A stretch of 64,000 nt of DNA from Fluviicola sp. (GCA_017983675.1 JAGOAZ010000004.1:186001-250000); one strand, 5' to 3'; counted from the first letter of the stretch, positions 45,633 through 55,664 are shown. Notes: generated by a model not told the origin, from the sequence alone. Translations and numbers: made by a program.

Positions 45633-46664
45633 ATGCTTGTCCTACCAATTGATTTACGTTCAGATACGGTAACAAAACCCGATGAAGCGATGTTGCATGC
45701 GATGATGGCGGCTAAAGTGGGTGATGATGTATACAGAGAAGATCCAACAGTAAATGAATTGCAAGCATACGCTGCGCAACTATTTGGAAAAGAAGCTGCG
45801 TTGTTTTGTAGCTCTGGCACACAAACCAATCAAATAGCAATCAATGTTCACGTGCAACCTGGAGGCGAAGTTATTTGCCACAAAGAAGCACACATCTACA
45901 AATACGAAGGTGGCGGAATTGCCAAAAATTCGGGTGCATCTGTTCAATTAATCGACGGGAATTTTGGTCGTTTGACGGCCCAACAAGTTGCAGATGCAAT
46001 TCAGCCAAATGACATTCATTTTCCAATCACCCAACTCATTGCTTTGGAAGACACAGCTAACAGAGGCGGTGGTGCAATTTATGATTTCGAAGAAATAAAA
46101 AACATAAAAAAGATAGCCGATAAACACGCTATTCCAATGCATTTAGATGGCGCACGATTGTTCAATGCATTGGTGGAAACAAAAATCAATCCCAAAGTTT
46201 ACGGTGCACAATTTGATTCGATTTCGATTTGCTTGTCCAAAGGATTAGGTGCGCCAATTGGATCGTTGTTACTCGGAACGACTACTTTTATTGAAAAAGC
46301 ACGCCGCGTTCGAAAAGTAATGGGGGGTGGCATGCGCCAAGCTGGTTTTCTTGCAGCTGCAGGATTGTATGCCTTGAAAAATAACGTAGAACGTTTAACT
46401 ATTGATCACCAACATGCCTTACAAATTGATGCAATTTTAGCAAAATGTAGTTGGGTGAAAAATACATATCCTGTTCAAACAAACATTATTGTAATTGAAT
46501 TAGTTGAAAGAGATAAACGCGATTTAGTCCTGCAACAATTGAAAAAGAACCATGTTTTAGCAAGCGCTTTTGGACCTGGAAAAGTGCGGTTTGTTTTTCA
46601 TTTAGACGTTTCGGCCGAACAAGTAGCTGAATTAGCAACTATTTTAACCAAAATTTCGGTATGA
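45633..46664 (+). CDS. Low-specificity threonine aldolase
   Basis: A 343-residue PLP enzyme with the family N-terminus [43 protein letters not shown] and the PLP-lysine segment [14 protein letters not shown]; the GGGMRQAG motif follows. It cleaves threonine or allo-threonine to glycine and acetaldehyde. The next gene overlaps its stop (ATGA), so the downstream lipoprotein is translated with it. Confidence 0.92.
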   Translation: MLVLPIDLRSDTVTKPDEAMLHAMMAAKVGDDVYREDPTVNELQAYAAQLFGKEAALFCSSGTQTNQIAINVHVQPGGEVICHKEAHIYKYEGGGIAKNSGASVQLIDGNFGRLTAQQVADAIQPNDIHFPITQLIALEDTANRGGGAIYDFEEIKNIKKIADKHAIPMHLDGARLFNALVETKINPKVYGAQFDSISICLSKGLGAPIGSLLLGTTTFIEKARRVRKVMGGGMRQAGFLAAAGLYALKNNVERLTIDHQHALQIDAILAKCSWVKNTYPVQTNIIVIELVERDKRDLVLQQLKKNHVLASAFGPGKVRFVFHLDVSAEQVAELATILTKISV

Positions 46665-47281
46665 AAAGCGTGTTTTTTGGTTTGATCTCATTGGTTTTTG
46701 TCTTGTTTGCTTGTCAAAGTGAATCGGAAGAAACAGTTACACTTGCTGATATATCACCGTCTTCGTCTAAAAATACCGCTGTAAAAAAAGACACCCTTGC
46801 ATCTGATTTAGATCAAAAACCAATCAAAAGTGTGTTTTTGCAATTGTCCGATTCATTGTTTCCTGATGCTAAATGGAAAGCACTCGATAGTTTATTATTT
46901 CCCGATCGTTTTGGTGCAAAAAAATCAGAAAAATGGATTCTAACTACAACAAATGATAGTCTGACCTTCATGCAATTTCAATTTTCGGACAGCTTGCGTA
47001 CAAAAAATGCGTTTTTCAATTGGCTGGATTGTTTTGGAGCAAATTGCACCTCCTACAAAGTCGGCGGAAATGTCAAAATAAAAAATAGAAATGCAATGTT
47101 CTTAGTAGGAGAGAAAGCACTGGTATTAGTAGAATCTTCTAAAAAAATTGATGAGAAAGGAATAGTCGTTTCTTTAGAGCGAGATAGCACGAAACAAAAC
47201 TGGTCCTACCTTGTTACAATGCCTAGAAAGGGAAAGTCAAATTGGAAAAAAGTAAAAAACGGTCATTTCACCAAATTATAA
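46661..47281 (+). CDS. Lipoprotein of unknown function
   Basis: 206 residues. The signal ends in a clear lipobox (VLFAC, Cys18), followed by a low-complexity acidic/serine linker (ESEETV...SPSSSKN) and a compact ~140-residue domain with two nearby cysteines ([11 protein letters not shown]). I recognise no family. It overlaps the aldolase gene by 4 bases and precedes another unknown gene by 3 bases, so these form a small operon. Confidence 0.7.
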   Translation: MKSVFFGLISLVFVLFACQSESEETVTLADISPSSSKNTAVKKDTLASDLDQKPIKSVFLQLSDSLFPDAKWKALDSLLFPDRFGAKKSEKWILTTTNDSLTFMQFQFSDSLRTKNAFFNWLDCFGANCTSYKVGGNVKIKNRNAMFLVGEKALVLVESSKKIDEKGIVVSLERDSTKQNWSYLVTMPRKGKSNWKKVKNGHFTKL

Positions 47282-47284
47282 AAT

Positions 47285-47611
47285 ATGAAAACAGTAAACA
47301 GAGGGTATATATTAGTTGAACCCAAACAAGCTTTTTGCGATTGGGCAAAACAAAATGACCCGGATTTTGATTTCGAAGAAACAGATGATTTGGAAGGATC
47401 GTTGTATTTGATAGAAGAAGATTTTTTTGAATACGAACCGCTCATTGAAGCACATTTTAAAAAGATTTTTAAAAATGAATGCATGGCTGTGGTTGACGAA
47501 GAAAATCAATTTCCGAAACCAACAATCGAATTGTTCAATGAATGGTTTTCTGTTCGTATTGGAGGTAGTGTTTTTGATACACAAAAAACAGATTTATTAG
47601 CAGAAAAATAA
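47285..47611 (+). CDS. Conserved small acidic protein of unknown function
   Basis: 108 residues, no signal peptide, strongly acidic (FDFEETDDLEGSLYLIEEDFFEYEPLIE). One cysteine follows an aromatic-rich N-terminus (RGYILVEPKQAFCDWA). It resembles short cytoplasmic proteins of unknown role in other Bacteroidetes, but I cannot name a family. It lies 3 bases after the lipoprotein gene and 18 before the TonB-dependent receptor. Confidence 0.7.
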   Translation: MKTVNRGYILVEPKQAFCDWAKQNDPDFDFEETDDLEGSLYLIEEDFFEYEPLIEAHFKKIFKNECMAVVDEENQFPKPTIELFNEWFSVRIGGSVFDTQKTDLLAEK

Positions 47612-47629
47612 AAAGCAATTACTTATTAT

Positions 47630-49777
47630 ATGAAAATAGTATTACTTCTTTCGTTCTTGTTCAGCTTGCAATTAGTAGTTGCACAAACAAAAATTACTGG
47701 AACCGTAACCAACCAAAATGGAAAAGCAATTGCTGCCGTTACTGTTTTTATCAAAGGAACAGTTAATTTTTACCAAACGGATGCAAATGGAAATTATTCG
47801 TTTACAACGACGTTAAAAGGAAAACACGAAATAGGTTTCAAAAAACAAGGATTCCAAGAGGTGTTTTTACCCATTGAGATTGTCGGTGAAGCGATGACGC
47901 AAAATGCCAAATTAAGTGCAGTGAAAGAAATTGAGGAAATTGTCATTTCAGCAGGAAGTATCAATGCAAATAATGACCGTTCTGTAGCGATTCTAAATCC
48001 ATTAGACATTGTAACAACTGCTGGTGGACAAGGTGATATAGCTGGTGCATTGCAAACATTGCCTGGTGTACAACGCAATGGGGGCGATCAAACTGGTTTG
48101 ATGGTGCGTGGTGGAGATGTCAATGAATCAACAGTATTGGTTGACGGCTTGGTTGCTCAAAATGCATTCGGAAGTTCGGTGCCAGGTGTGGCGCAACGCA
48201 CGCGATTTAATCCGTTTCAGTTCAAAGGAACTTCGTTTAGTACTGGAGGTTATTCTGCGCGCTTCGGTCAAGCACTTTCTTCGGTACTCGATTTACAAAC
48301 GAATGATTTACCAGATGAAAGTAATGTCAATATTGGCGGAAATTTCGCTGGATTATCTGTTGGCGGAACGAAATTATTTGAAAACAGTGCTGTTGAATTT
48401 ACAGCAAATTACTTGAATTTATCCCCGTTCTTGCTCATTGCTCAGCCAAATGTTGAATTTACAGCTGCTCCGCAAGGTTTTGGTGTGTCTGGAAGATATA
48501 TTGCAAAAACACCTACGAGAGGGATGTTCAAAACAACGTTTAATCAAACGTTTAATAAGTCAGGTTTAAAATTAATTGACCCGGCTAATCCAGCAAATTC
48601 ATTGAATTTTGGTATAAAAAACGACTTTAATTACGTGAACACAACCTACAAAGATGTCATCAATAAAAACTGGTTGTATTTCGTTGGATTTTCATCAAGT
48701 AGTAACGCTGACGCAGTTACATGGGACTCATTGTTGGTCGTACGCGAAGATCGCCGTGTTCAAGGTCGCACCGAATTTATTTACGCACCTTCGGTGAAAA
48801 TGCGTGCAGTTTTTGGTACAGAAATACAACATTTCACGTACAATCAAAAATTTGACACCTTGTTTGGGCAATTCTCCGAATTATTAAGCGCAGTTTACGC
48901 AGAAGCAGACATCATTCCCGTTCGAAAACTTGCGTTCAAACCAGGAATTCGTGCAGAATATTCTAAAATATTAGGAAAGGGAAATATCTCTCCGCGATTA
49001 GCAGCTGCAATCAAAACATCGAAAACCGGTCAAATTTCATTAGCGTCGGGACTTTTTTACCAAATTGCTGCTAGTAATTATTTACTACAAGGTTACCGAC
49101 CTGATTTTCAACAAGCTTTTCATTTGATGGCGAATTATCAATTAATGGCGAAAGACCGCGTTTTCCGTATTGAAGGTTATTACAAATCGTACGATCAGTT
49201 GGTGAAAGAAAATGGCACTAGTTTTACTCCGAATCAATTTCGTTTCGATTTGGGACAAGTAGATAATTCAGGTTCGGGTTATGCGCAAGGAATTGATTTC
49301 TTTTGGCGCGATAAGAAATCGATCCAAAACTTTGATTATTGGGTGTCGTATTCCTACATAGATACCAAACGATTGTATCAGAATTACACAGAAAAGGTAA
49401 CCCCTGACTATGTTTCTGACCACAATTTGAACATTGTCATGAAGTATTTTTGGATGAAAGCACAAACAAATTTCTCGGCAACGTATTCGTATGCAAGTGG
49501 CCGACCATATTTCAATCCAAATGCAACAAGTTTTTTAGTCGATCGCGCTCCAGCATACCAAAATTTAGCATTGACAGTTAGTTATTTGACAACGATCAAG
49601 AAAATGTTTACAGTTTTTTACTTGAGTATTGACAATATTACAAATAGAAAGAATATCTTAGGGTATCGTTATAGCATGGACGGGATGCAACAATATCCAA
49701 TTTTGCCACCGTTCTATTTTAATGTGTTTTTTGGATTCAACATGTCGTTGAAGGAGTTTAACAAAGATGAATTATAA
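47630..49777 (+). CDS. TonB-dependent receptor with N-terminal carboxypeptidase-regulatory-like domain
   Basis: 715 residues. A signal peptide (ending VVAQ) is followed by a CarboxypepD_reg-like domain (ITGTVTNQNGKAIAAVTVFIKGT, about 22-95), a plug domain (ALQTLPGVQRNGGDQTGLMVRGGDVNESTVLVDG, about 140-180) and a 22-strand-type barrel to the C-terminus. The usual TonB box cannot be picked out with certainty. The substrate is unknown. The partner gene starts 3 bases after its stop. Confidence 0.9.
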   Translation: MKIVLLLSFLFSLQLVVAQTKITGTVTNQNGKAIAAVTVFIKGTVNFYQTDANGNYSFTTTLKGKHEIGFKKQGFQEVFLPIEIVGEAMTQNAKLSAVKEIEEIVISAGSINANNDRSVAILNPLDIVTTAGGQGDIAGALQTLPGVQRNGGDQTGLMVRGGDVNESTVLVDGLVAQNAFGSSVPGVAQRTRFNPFQFKGTSFSTGGYSARFGQALSSVLDLQTNDLPDESNVNIGGNFAGLSVGGTKLFENSAVEFTANYLNLSPFLLIAQPNVEFTAAPQGFGVSGRYIAKTPTRGMFKTTFNQTFNKSGLKLIDPANPANSLNFGIKNDFNYVNTTYKDVINKNWLYFVGFSSSSNADAVTWDSLLVVREDRRVQGRTEFIYAPSVKMRAVFGTEIQHFTYNQKFDTLFGQFSELLSAVYAEADIIPVRKLAFKPGIRAEYSKILGKGNISPRLAAAIKTSKTGQISLASGLFYQIAASNYLLQGYRPDFQQAFHLMANYQLMAKDRVFRIEGYYKSYDQLVKENGTSFTPNQFRFDLGQVDNSGSGYAQGIDFFWRDKKSIQNFDYWVSYSYIDTKRLYQNYTEKVTPDYVSDHNLNIVMKYFWMKAQTNFSATYSYASGRPYFNPNATSFLVDRAPAYQNLALTVSYLTTIKKMFTVFYLSIDNITNRKNILGYRYSMDGMQQYPILPPFYFNVFFGFNMSLKEFNKDEL

Positions 49778-49780
49778 GTT

Positions 49781-50422
49781 ATGAAAAAAGTACTAGTTAT
49801 GTTATTGATGTTCGGCGCTACTGCCGGATTTGCACAAGACCAGCAAGAAATTATCAACCGTTTGACACCTGTTTGTCACGGAATTGATTCGACTAAGTCA
49901 ATCGAAAGTTGGAAGTCGAAATTAGCAATCATTCAAGCGGTGCAAGCTGCAAATGGTGACAACTGGATTCCCGCTTATTACAATGCATATGTTTCTATTC
50001 AACTATCTTACTCAGAAACGAATGCTGAAATCAGAGAATTGTATGTCGATGCTGCAGAAGGTTTGATGCCTCAAATCGAAGCGGGTTGTAAATTGATGGA
50101 TGAAATTCATATCCTAAAAGCAATGATAGCAAATGCACGTATGGCAATCGACCCGCAAAGCAGATGGAAAGAATACGGGAAAATTTTCGATGAAAACCTT
50201 GCAAAAGCAAAAACGATCAATGAAAACAACCCACATATCTATTTGTTAAAAGCGATGTCGGTTTTTTACACGCCGAAAATGTTTGGTGGAGGCGCAAAAA
50301 ATGCGAAACCATACTTTATCAAAGCGAATGATAAATTTGCGTTGATAACCAATAAATCAATCGAAACACCTTATTGGGGAGAGTTTTTAAGTGCATTTAT
50401 GTTAGCTGAATGCGATAAATAA
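49781..50422 (+). CDS. Small periplasmic helical (TPR-like) protein, receptor partner
   Basis: 213 residues with a signal peptide ending GFAQ. The mature part is helical with TPR-like spacing (WIPAYYNAYVSIQLSY, LLKAMSVFYTPKMFGGGAKNAKPYFIKA). The conserved-looking PKMFGGGAKNA loop stands out. The tight coupling to the TonB-dependent receptor suggests they act together. The exact role is not known. Confidence 0.7.
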   Translation: MKKVLVMLLMFGATAGFAQDQQEIINRLTPVCHGIDSTKSIESWKSKLAIIQAVQAANGDNWIPAYYNAYVSIQLSYSETNAEIRELYVDAAEGLMPQIEAGCKLMDEIHILKAMIANARMAIDPQSRWKEYGKIFDENLAKAKTINENNPHIYLLKAMSVFYTPKMFGGGAKNAKPYFIKANDKFALITNKSIETPYWGEFLSAFMLAECDK

Positions 50423-50467
50423 TTGCAGCTATAAAAAAATCAAAGCGATCCAATTGGGTCACATAAC

Positions 50468-50504
50468 AAAACGAGAATGAGAGCGAGAGCGTCATTCTCG
50501 TTTT
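50468..50504 (+). terminator. Strong terminator after the receptor operon
   Basis: A perfect 13-bp stem AAAACGAGAATGA / TCATTCTCGTTTT (50468-50480 with 50492-50504) with an 11-base purine-rich loop. The T run of the 3' arm continues as TTTTAGTTTT. The rest of the 50505-50619 gap shows nothing recognisable. Confidence 0.9.
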
Positions 50505-50619
50505 AGTTTTACCTCATTTTCCTTCTGATTCTTACTTTATATAATTTGTTGCTTTCACATTCAGCACACCTCAACGTAATTATTAAAGGTTACTATTTAA
50601 ATATCTTGGGTCGCTTTTT

Positions 50620-51078
50620 TTATGGCTTTATGCCTTTGACAAGTTGTGAGTTGTAATAGCGCGGGTCATAACTGACTTCATCCAAAATCCAATTGGGTTT
50701 GTCAAATTCATCCGCTTCATTTTCCAATTCAATTTCAGCGACGATTAAGCCTTCTAATAAATCGTGGAACACATCGATTTCCCAAACTTTTTCTTTGTAC
50801 GTCAAGGTGTAGCGCTCTTTGGATAAGGTTTTATCACAAAAATTGGTCAACAATTCCAAAGCATGTTCATATGGAATTTCGTATTCAAACTCTGCTCGGG
50901 TGATTCCTGTCGTTTTTCCTTTGATTGTCAGAAAACCTTTTTCACCTTTTGTGCGTACGCGAACTGTTTTACCCGCTTCATCCATCAAATAACCTTGTTG
51001 GATTTTTTTTGGTTCTAAAAATGATAACACCTCTAAAACACTTGGTTTTACAGTGAATTTCCGCTCAATTTCTTTCAT
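50620..51078 (-). CDS. CYTH-domain protein (triphosphate tunnel enzyme-like)
   Basis: 152 residues. It opens with the CYTH signature EIERKF (ExExK) and continues with RVRTKGEKGFLTIKGK, YEIPYEHA, KERYTLTYKEKVWEIDVF and VAEIELENE, the strands of the tunnel fold. Family members hydrolyse tripolyphosphate or thiamine triphosphate, or act as class IV adenylate cyclases. The small single-domain form is most often a triphosphatase, but the substrate is unproven. Confidence 0.88.
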   Translation of the reverse strand: MKEIERKFTVKPSVLEVLSFLEPKKIQQGYLMDEAGKTVRVRTKGEKGFLTIKGKTTGITRAEFEYEIPYEHALELLTNFCDKTLSKERYTLTYKEKVWEIDVFHDLLEGLIVAEIELENEADEFDKPNWILDEVSYDPRYYNSQLVKGIKP

Positions 51079-51198
51079 CGTAATGCCGAATATACAAAAC
51101 TTTTTAAGGACAAATCAAGTACATTTCGAAATTCAATTGAACAATTCCTGTTTTCTCAAGAAATTGTGCTGATTTTTCTTCTTATCTTAGCAGTATTA

Positions 51199-52191
51199 AT
51201 GGCAGTTTATCTCACATTTGATTACGAGTTGTTTTTCGGTTCCGAAACAGGAACGGTGAAGGCTTGTATGATTGACCCAACGGAACAATTATTAGCTATC
51301 TGTGAAAAACATACTATTCCAATGACATTTTTCATTGATGTCGGAATGCTGCTAAAAATGAATGAGTTAAAAGAAGAATTTCCGGAATTAGCGAACGATT
51401 ACCAAGCAATTTTAAGTCAAATTAACCGCATGGAAGCATTGGGTTGCTCGGTGCAATTACACATTCATCCGCATTGGGAAAACGCAACTTATAAAAATGG
51501 AAAGTGGTCAATAAATGTGGATGGTTGTTACAAATTGAGTGACTTTTTGCAAGAAGAAGCTACAGCGATTATTGAAAAATATTTCTACTTTTTGCAAAAT
51601 ATAGTTTCACAAAAAATCACAAGTTACCGAGCTGGTGGTTGGTGTATTCAACCGTTTGATCATGTAAAAGAAACTTTCCAACGATTAGGAATATCAATCG
51701 ATTCAAGTGTGTTTCCAGGAGGGGGATTTGAATCACCACATTATGCCTTTGATTTCACATCTGTGAAACGCTATGCACAACCCTATCGTTTTGAGTCGGA
51801 TGTTTGTGTGGCAAACAAAGCAGGTTATTTCACCGAATTACCGATTTCTTCGTGGCATTATTCACCACTTTTTTATTGGCGTTTGTACATACTAGGTCGT
51901 CTTTTACCGAAGCAACATAAAATGCTTGGTGATGGCAATTTCTTACCGCAGCCAGGAAGAAAAAAATCAGTGTTAACCTCCTTTACGTGGAATCATGTGA
52001 GTTGTGATGGCTATTACGCTTCAAAAATAGAGCAACAATTTCGTTTTTATCAGCGTAAAAAAACAGATTTTGTAGTCATAGCTCATCCAAAAGGCTTGAC
52101 CCGTTTTTCCATTAGAAAATTGGAACAATTTATTGCGCGAACGAAAGGTGCAACAGAATTTTTAACTGTAAATCAGGTAGTATGCAGTTAG
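51199..52191 (+). CDS. Polysaccharide deacetylase-like protein
   Basis: 330 residues from the ATG at 51199; an in-frame GTG at 51166 would add 11 hydrophobic residues before the conserved TFDYE motif. The NodB-like fold shows LTFDYELFFG near the N-terminus, TFFIDVGM, QLHIHPHWE and SYRAGGWC. It probably removes acetyl groups from a cell-surface glycan. It overlaps the next gene by 10 bases and begins a four-gene surface-polysaccharide group. Confidence 0.75.
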   Translation: MAVYLTFDYELFFGSETGTVKACMIDPTEQLLAICEKHTIPMTFFIDVGMLLKMNELKEEFPELANDYQAILSQINRMEALGCSVQLHIHPHWENATYKNGKWSINVDGCYKLSDFLQEEATAIIEKYFYFLQNIVSQKITSYRAGGWCIQPFDHVKETFQRLGISIDSSVFPGGGFESPHYAFDFTSVKRYAQPYRFESDVCVANKAGYFTELPISSWHYSPLFYWRLYILGRLLPKQHKMLGDGNFLPQPGRKKSVLTSFTWNHVSCDGYYASKIEQQFRFYQRKKTDFVVIAHPKGLTRFSIRKLEQFIARTKGATEFLTVNQVVCS

Positions 52192-53054
52192 TCATTTTGT
52201 CGGATAGTGAAAAAAAAGCCTGGACAAACTTGGTAAAACAGTACAACGGCAAAGTGTTTTCGTACGCAGCTTATTTGGATGCTACAGCAGATCATTGGGC
52301 CGTTATGTATAATGACAACAAAACAGCTGGAATAGCTTGCCCGTATACGATAAAGGCTGGTCAAAAAGTGTTGTACAGTCCCTTTTTTCATCGGTATTTA
52401 GAATGGATTGGCACTGAAATTGATTTCAACATGTTACTCGTTGAATTAAAAAAACACTTTCAAGTCGCGGACTTTAGTTTCAGTCAATCAGTGATTGGAT
52501 ATGAAAAGTTGCACTACCATTGCTTGGGGATCAATGAATTACATTTAAACACGCTTGCCAAAAGATCATTGAAGAAAGCACAGGTGTTTACGACGGATAT
52601 GCATACGAATGCACCGCAACTAATGCCATTGATTGCGAATGAATTGGCAACAAGGGTGAAGTCATTGAATGCGTTTACCTTACCAAAATTAAGTAACTTG
52701 GTAGCTAGTTTTACGGATAATGGATTGTTACAAATCGATTTATTGGAAGAAAACAGCTGGTGCGGAGGATTGTGGTTGATTGAAACAAACGAAAAAGTAC
52801 TTTATCTGAAAGGAACAGTGCAACAAGAAGCCATGAAAAAAGGAGGGATGTACCGGTTGATTTTTGAAGCGATAAATTATGCGCATTCAGTTGGTAAATC
52901 GTTTGATTTCGGAGGGTCAAATGTGGAAAACGTAGCACGATTTAACGCTAATTTTGGTGCGAAATCGATAAAATATGCACGGATAACTTGGAATAATGCC
53001 CCTTTTTGGTGGAAATTGATAAAAAAAATAAAAGATAAATGGACAGTAAAGTAA
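52182..53054 (+). CDS. FemAB/GNAT-like acyltransferase
   Basis: 290 residues with a late motif set typical of the FemAB-like (BioF2-like) acetyltransferase fold: YLKGTVQQEAMKKGGMYRLIFEAI, then SFDFGGSNVENVARFNANFGAK. The N-terminal half has WTNLVKQYNGKVFSYAAYLD. Such enzymes transfer acyl or aminoacyl groups in cell-wall or polysaccharide synthesis. It overlaps its neighbours on both sides (10 and 16 bases), so it is part of a tightly coupled set. Confidence 0.75.
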   Translation: MQLVILSDSEKKAWTNLVKQYNGKVFSYAAYLDATADHWAVMYNDNKTAGIACPYTIKAGQKVLYSPFFHRYLEWIGTEIDFNMLLVELKKHFQVADFSFSQSVIGYEKLHYHCLGINELHLNTLAKRSLKKAQVFTTDMHTNAPQLMPLIANELATRVKSLNAFTLPKLSNLVASFTDNGLLQIDLLEENSWCGGLWLIETNEKVLYLKGTVQQEAMKKGGMYRLIFEAINYAHSVGKSFDFGGSNVENVARFNANFGAKSIKYARITWNNAPFWWKLIKKIKDKWTVK

Positions 53055-53749
53055 TTGTAATAACAGGAGCTACTGGAGGTTTAGGTAAAGCGATGGTCAA
53101 GCATTTTGAACAACAAAACGTACGCCTTGCTTTGCATACCTTTCAACAAGAACCTTTTGATGTTGCTTGTGAACACGCTTGGTTCAAAGCAGATTTACGT
53201 GATGCCCAACAAATTGATACGTTAATTGCTTCCATTTTAGCAAATTTTGGACGAATTGATGTGCTCATTAATAATGCTGGTGTTTCAAAAGATGGCATGT
53301 CTTGGAAATTAAGTGACGCTGATTTTAACGAAGTAATGGCCGTTAACTTAACCGCTCCTTTCAAATTGATGAAAGGTTTTCTTCCTAAAATGCGGGAACA
53401 AAAATCGGGACGCATCATTGCTGTTTCTTCCGTTGTTGCGCAAACTGGTGTTGTTGGAACTGCTGCTTATGCAGCTTCCAAAGCTGGTTTGATTGGATTG
53501 ACAAAAACAGTTTCAAAGGAAACGGCTACGAGCGGAATTACAGTCAATTGCTTGGCTTTAGGATATTTTGAAGTAGGAATGATTGACGAAGTTGCACCCG
53601 AATTACAAACGCAAATAATTCAATCCATACCCCAACAGCGTTTAGGATCGGTAGCTGCGATTGTTGGAACGATAGATTGGTTAATCTCAGACGAAGCATC
53701 TTATGTAACTGGGCAAACTATTTCATTGAACGGTGGATTGTACAACTAA
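53039..53749 (+). CDS. Short-chain dehydrogenase/reductase (FabG-like)
   Basis: A 236-residue classical SDR: NAD(P) motif ITGATGGLGKAM, NNAG at about 80, catalytic Ser in VSSVVAQ, YAASKAG (Tyr/Lys) and a C-terminal TGQTISLNGG. It resembles 3-oxoacyl-ACP reductases, but its place within a polysaccharide group leaves a sugar or lipid-carrier substrate possible. Its start overlaps the previous gene by 16 bases. Confidence 0.85.
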   Translation: MDSKVIVITGATGGLGKAMVKHFEQQNVRLALHTFQQEPFDVACEHAWFKADLRDAQQIDTLIASILANFGRIDVLINNAGVSKDGMSWKLSDADFNEVMAVNLTAPFKLMKGFLPKMREQKSGRIIAVSSVVAQTGVVGTAAYAASKAGLIGLTKTVSKETATSGITVNCLALGYFEVGMIDEVAPELQTQIIQSIPQQRLGSVAAIVGTIDWLISDEASYVTGQTISLNGGLYN

Positions 53750-53767
53750 CAGATTCGATTAACTTTG
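53738..53767 (+). promoter_or_regulatory. Promoter of the CapD-like gene
   Basis: TTG at 53738-53740, a 19-base spacer and TAACTTTG at 53760-53767. It starts inside the end of the SDR gene; the box ends 6 bases before the ATG at 53774, so the leader is minimal. Confidence 0.75.
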
Positions 53768-53773
53768 TATTAA

Positions 53774-55663
53774 ATGGCAAAAATGTTTCCAAAAAATAAT
53801 ACACCTCGTTGGGTAATCATAGCAATTGACATGGTGAGTGCTGCTCTGTCATTGACGTTGGCTTATCTTATACGTTTTGATATAATGGGGGATAAAGCAA
53901 TTTGGGAAACAGAGTTGTCTATTTTATTCCCTTTTCTATGGGCCTTCTTTTTCATTCGTTTTGCTGTTTTTTTTCTGTTTGGTATTCATAAAGGAATTGT
54001 TCGACATTCATCAACAGCCGATTTTAGAAGATTATTCATTGCAATTTTCAGCTCTTCGTTATTGTTTTTTATAGCTGGATTATTCCGTTATTATTTCATT
54101 GATCGGTATTACTTATTTCCGTTAAGTGTTTTAATAATTGAGTTCGTTTTCTTTGTGTTCATCACAATGGCAATTCGTGTTGCAATAAAATTAATCTATT
54201 TAGAATCAACTAAGGTTAAGGGAATTCAGTCAAATGTATTGATTTATGGAGCTGGTGTTTATGGATTAATAGCAAAGCGAACAATTGAAAAAGATATTCA
54301 AATGAATGTCAATATTGTTGGTTTTTTAGATGATGATAAACGAAAAATTGGAACAAGAATCGAAGGTGTTCCAGTTTATGCGGGAGAAAAATTCAATGAA
54401 CTATTGAAAGCAAACACAATAGATCAAGTGATTTTCACCATTCAACAACCAATTGAAACGAATCATAAGTTAATTGTCAATGCCTGCTTAGAAGCTGGTG
54501 TCACAATGAAAAAAGTTCCGAGTCCTGCAAGTTGGATAAATGGTACATTTTCTACCAAACAAATCGATAAAGTTAAAATTGAAGATTTATTGGGTAGAAA
54601 ACCGATTGATTTGAACCAAGATAAAATTGCTTCAGCTATTTCTAACCAAGTTGTTTTAGTAACTGGAGCTGCAGGCTCAATTGGATCAGGATTGGTTATG
54701 CAATTGTTGTACTTTCAGCCAGCTAAAATTATTTTGTTGGATCAAGCGGAAACGCCCATGTACGATTTGGAGTTAAAAGTAAGACAACGCTTTCCAAATC
54801 AACAAATTGAAATTATTATTGGGGATGTTAGAAATACAAATCGATTAAAAAAGGTTTTTGAAAATTTCAAACCAGCATGGGTGTTTCATGCCGCAGCTTA
54901 CAAACACGTTCCATTAATGGAGGAAAATCCAGCTGAAGCCATTCAAACCAATGTTATTGGAACAAAAAATGTGGTTGATTTAGCTGTTTTGTATCACGTT
55001 CAGAAATTTGTCATGATTTCTACTGATAAAGCGGTAAACCCAACCAATGTAATGGGTGCAACAAAACGCGTTGCTGAAATGATCGCTCAAGATGCCAATA
55101 CAAAAGGAATAACACAATTTATAACAACGCGCTTTGGTAATGTTCTCGGTTCGAATGGTTCTGTTATTCCACTTTTTCAAAAACAAATAGAAGAAGGCGG
55201 ACCTATTACTGTAACAGACGAACGTATTACGCGTTATTTCATGACAATTCCCGAGGCCTGTCAACTCGTTCTTGAAGCAGGGGTTATTGGAAATGGAGGA
55301 GAAATTTTTGTGTTTGACATGGGGGAATCGGTTAAAATAGTCGATTTAGCAAAAAACATGATCCGTTTATCAGGTCGAGAACTCGGAAAAGATATTGATA
55401 TAAAATTCACAGGTTTACGACCTGGTGAGAAGTTGTATGAGGAATTGTTAAACAAAGAAGAAAATACGATTCCAACTCATCACCCTAAAATTTTGAAAGC
55501 GAAAGAAAGAGCTAATGATATTGATTTAACTGCTAATCTCATGAAATTAGAAACCGAAATAGCACTTCAAGAAAATGCTTCGCTTGTTCGAATTTTAAAA
55601 AAAATGGTCCCTGAATTTATTTCAAACAATTCTGAATTTACTACATTAGATAAAAAACAATAA
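53774..55663 (+). CDS. Nucleoside-diphosphate-sugar epimerase/dehydratase, membrane type (CapD/WbpM)
   Basis: 629 residues. Four transmembrane helices (about 12-140) are followed by a first Rossmann-like CoA-binding region (NVLIYGAGVYGLIAKRT, about 155) and a SDR-type sugar dehydratase domain (VLVTGAAGSIGSGL about 293, FHAAAYKHVPLMEENP, STDKAVNPTNVMGATKR). The methionine of STDKA...MGATK replaces the catalytic tyrosine, as in WbpM/FlaA1-like 4,6-dehydratases. It makes 4-keto-6-deoxy UDP-sugars for capsule, O-antigen or glycoprotein glycans. The thioesterase gene follows after 1 base. Confidence 0.92.
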   Translation: MAKMFPKNNTPRWVIIAIDMVSAALSLTLAYLIRFDIMGDKAIWETELSILFPFLWAFFFIRFAVFFLFGIHKGIVRHSSTADFRRLFIAIFSSSLLFFIAGLFRYYFIDRYYLFPLSVLIIEFVFFVFITMAIRVAIKLIYLESTKVKGIQSNVLIYGAGVYGLIAKRTIEKDIQMNVNIVGFLDDDKRKIGTRIEGVPVYAGEKFNELLKANTIDQVIFTIQQPIETNHKLIVNACLEAGVTMKKVPSPASWINGTFSTKQIDKVKIEDLLGRKPIDLNQDKIASAISNQVVLVTGAAGSIGSGLVMQLLYFQPAKIILLDQAETPMYDLELKVRQRFPNQQIEIIIGDVRNTNRLKKVFENFKPAWVFHAAAYKHVPLMEENPAEAIQTNVIGTKNVVDLAVLYHVQKFVMISTDKAVNPTNVMGATKRVAEMIAQDANTKGITQFITTRFGNVLGSNGSVIPLFQKQIEEGGPITVTDERITRYFMTIPEACQLVLEAGVIGNGGEIFVFDMGESVKIVDLAKNMIRLSGRELGKDIDIKFTGLRPGEKLYEELLNKEENTIPTHHPKILKAKERANDIDLTANLMKLETEIALQENASLVRILKKMVPEFISNNSEFTTLDKKQ

Positions 55664-55664
55664 T

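Noticed and set aside
50423..50619. Possible small RNA or tRNA gene in the 200-base gap
   Set aside because: Only a terminator hairpin is evident; no cloverleaf and no -7 box directing a transcript into the gap.
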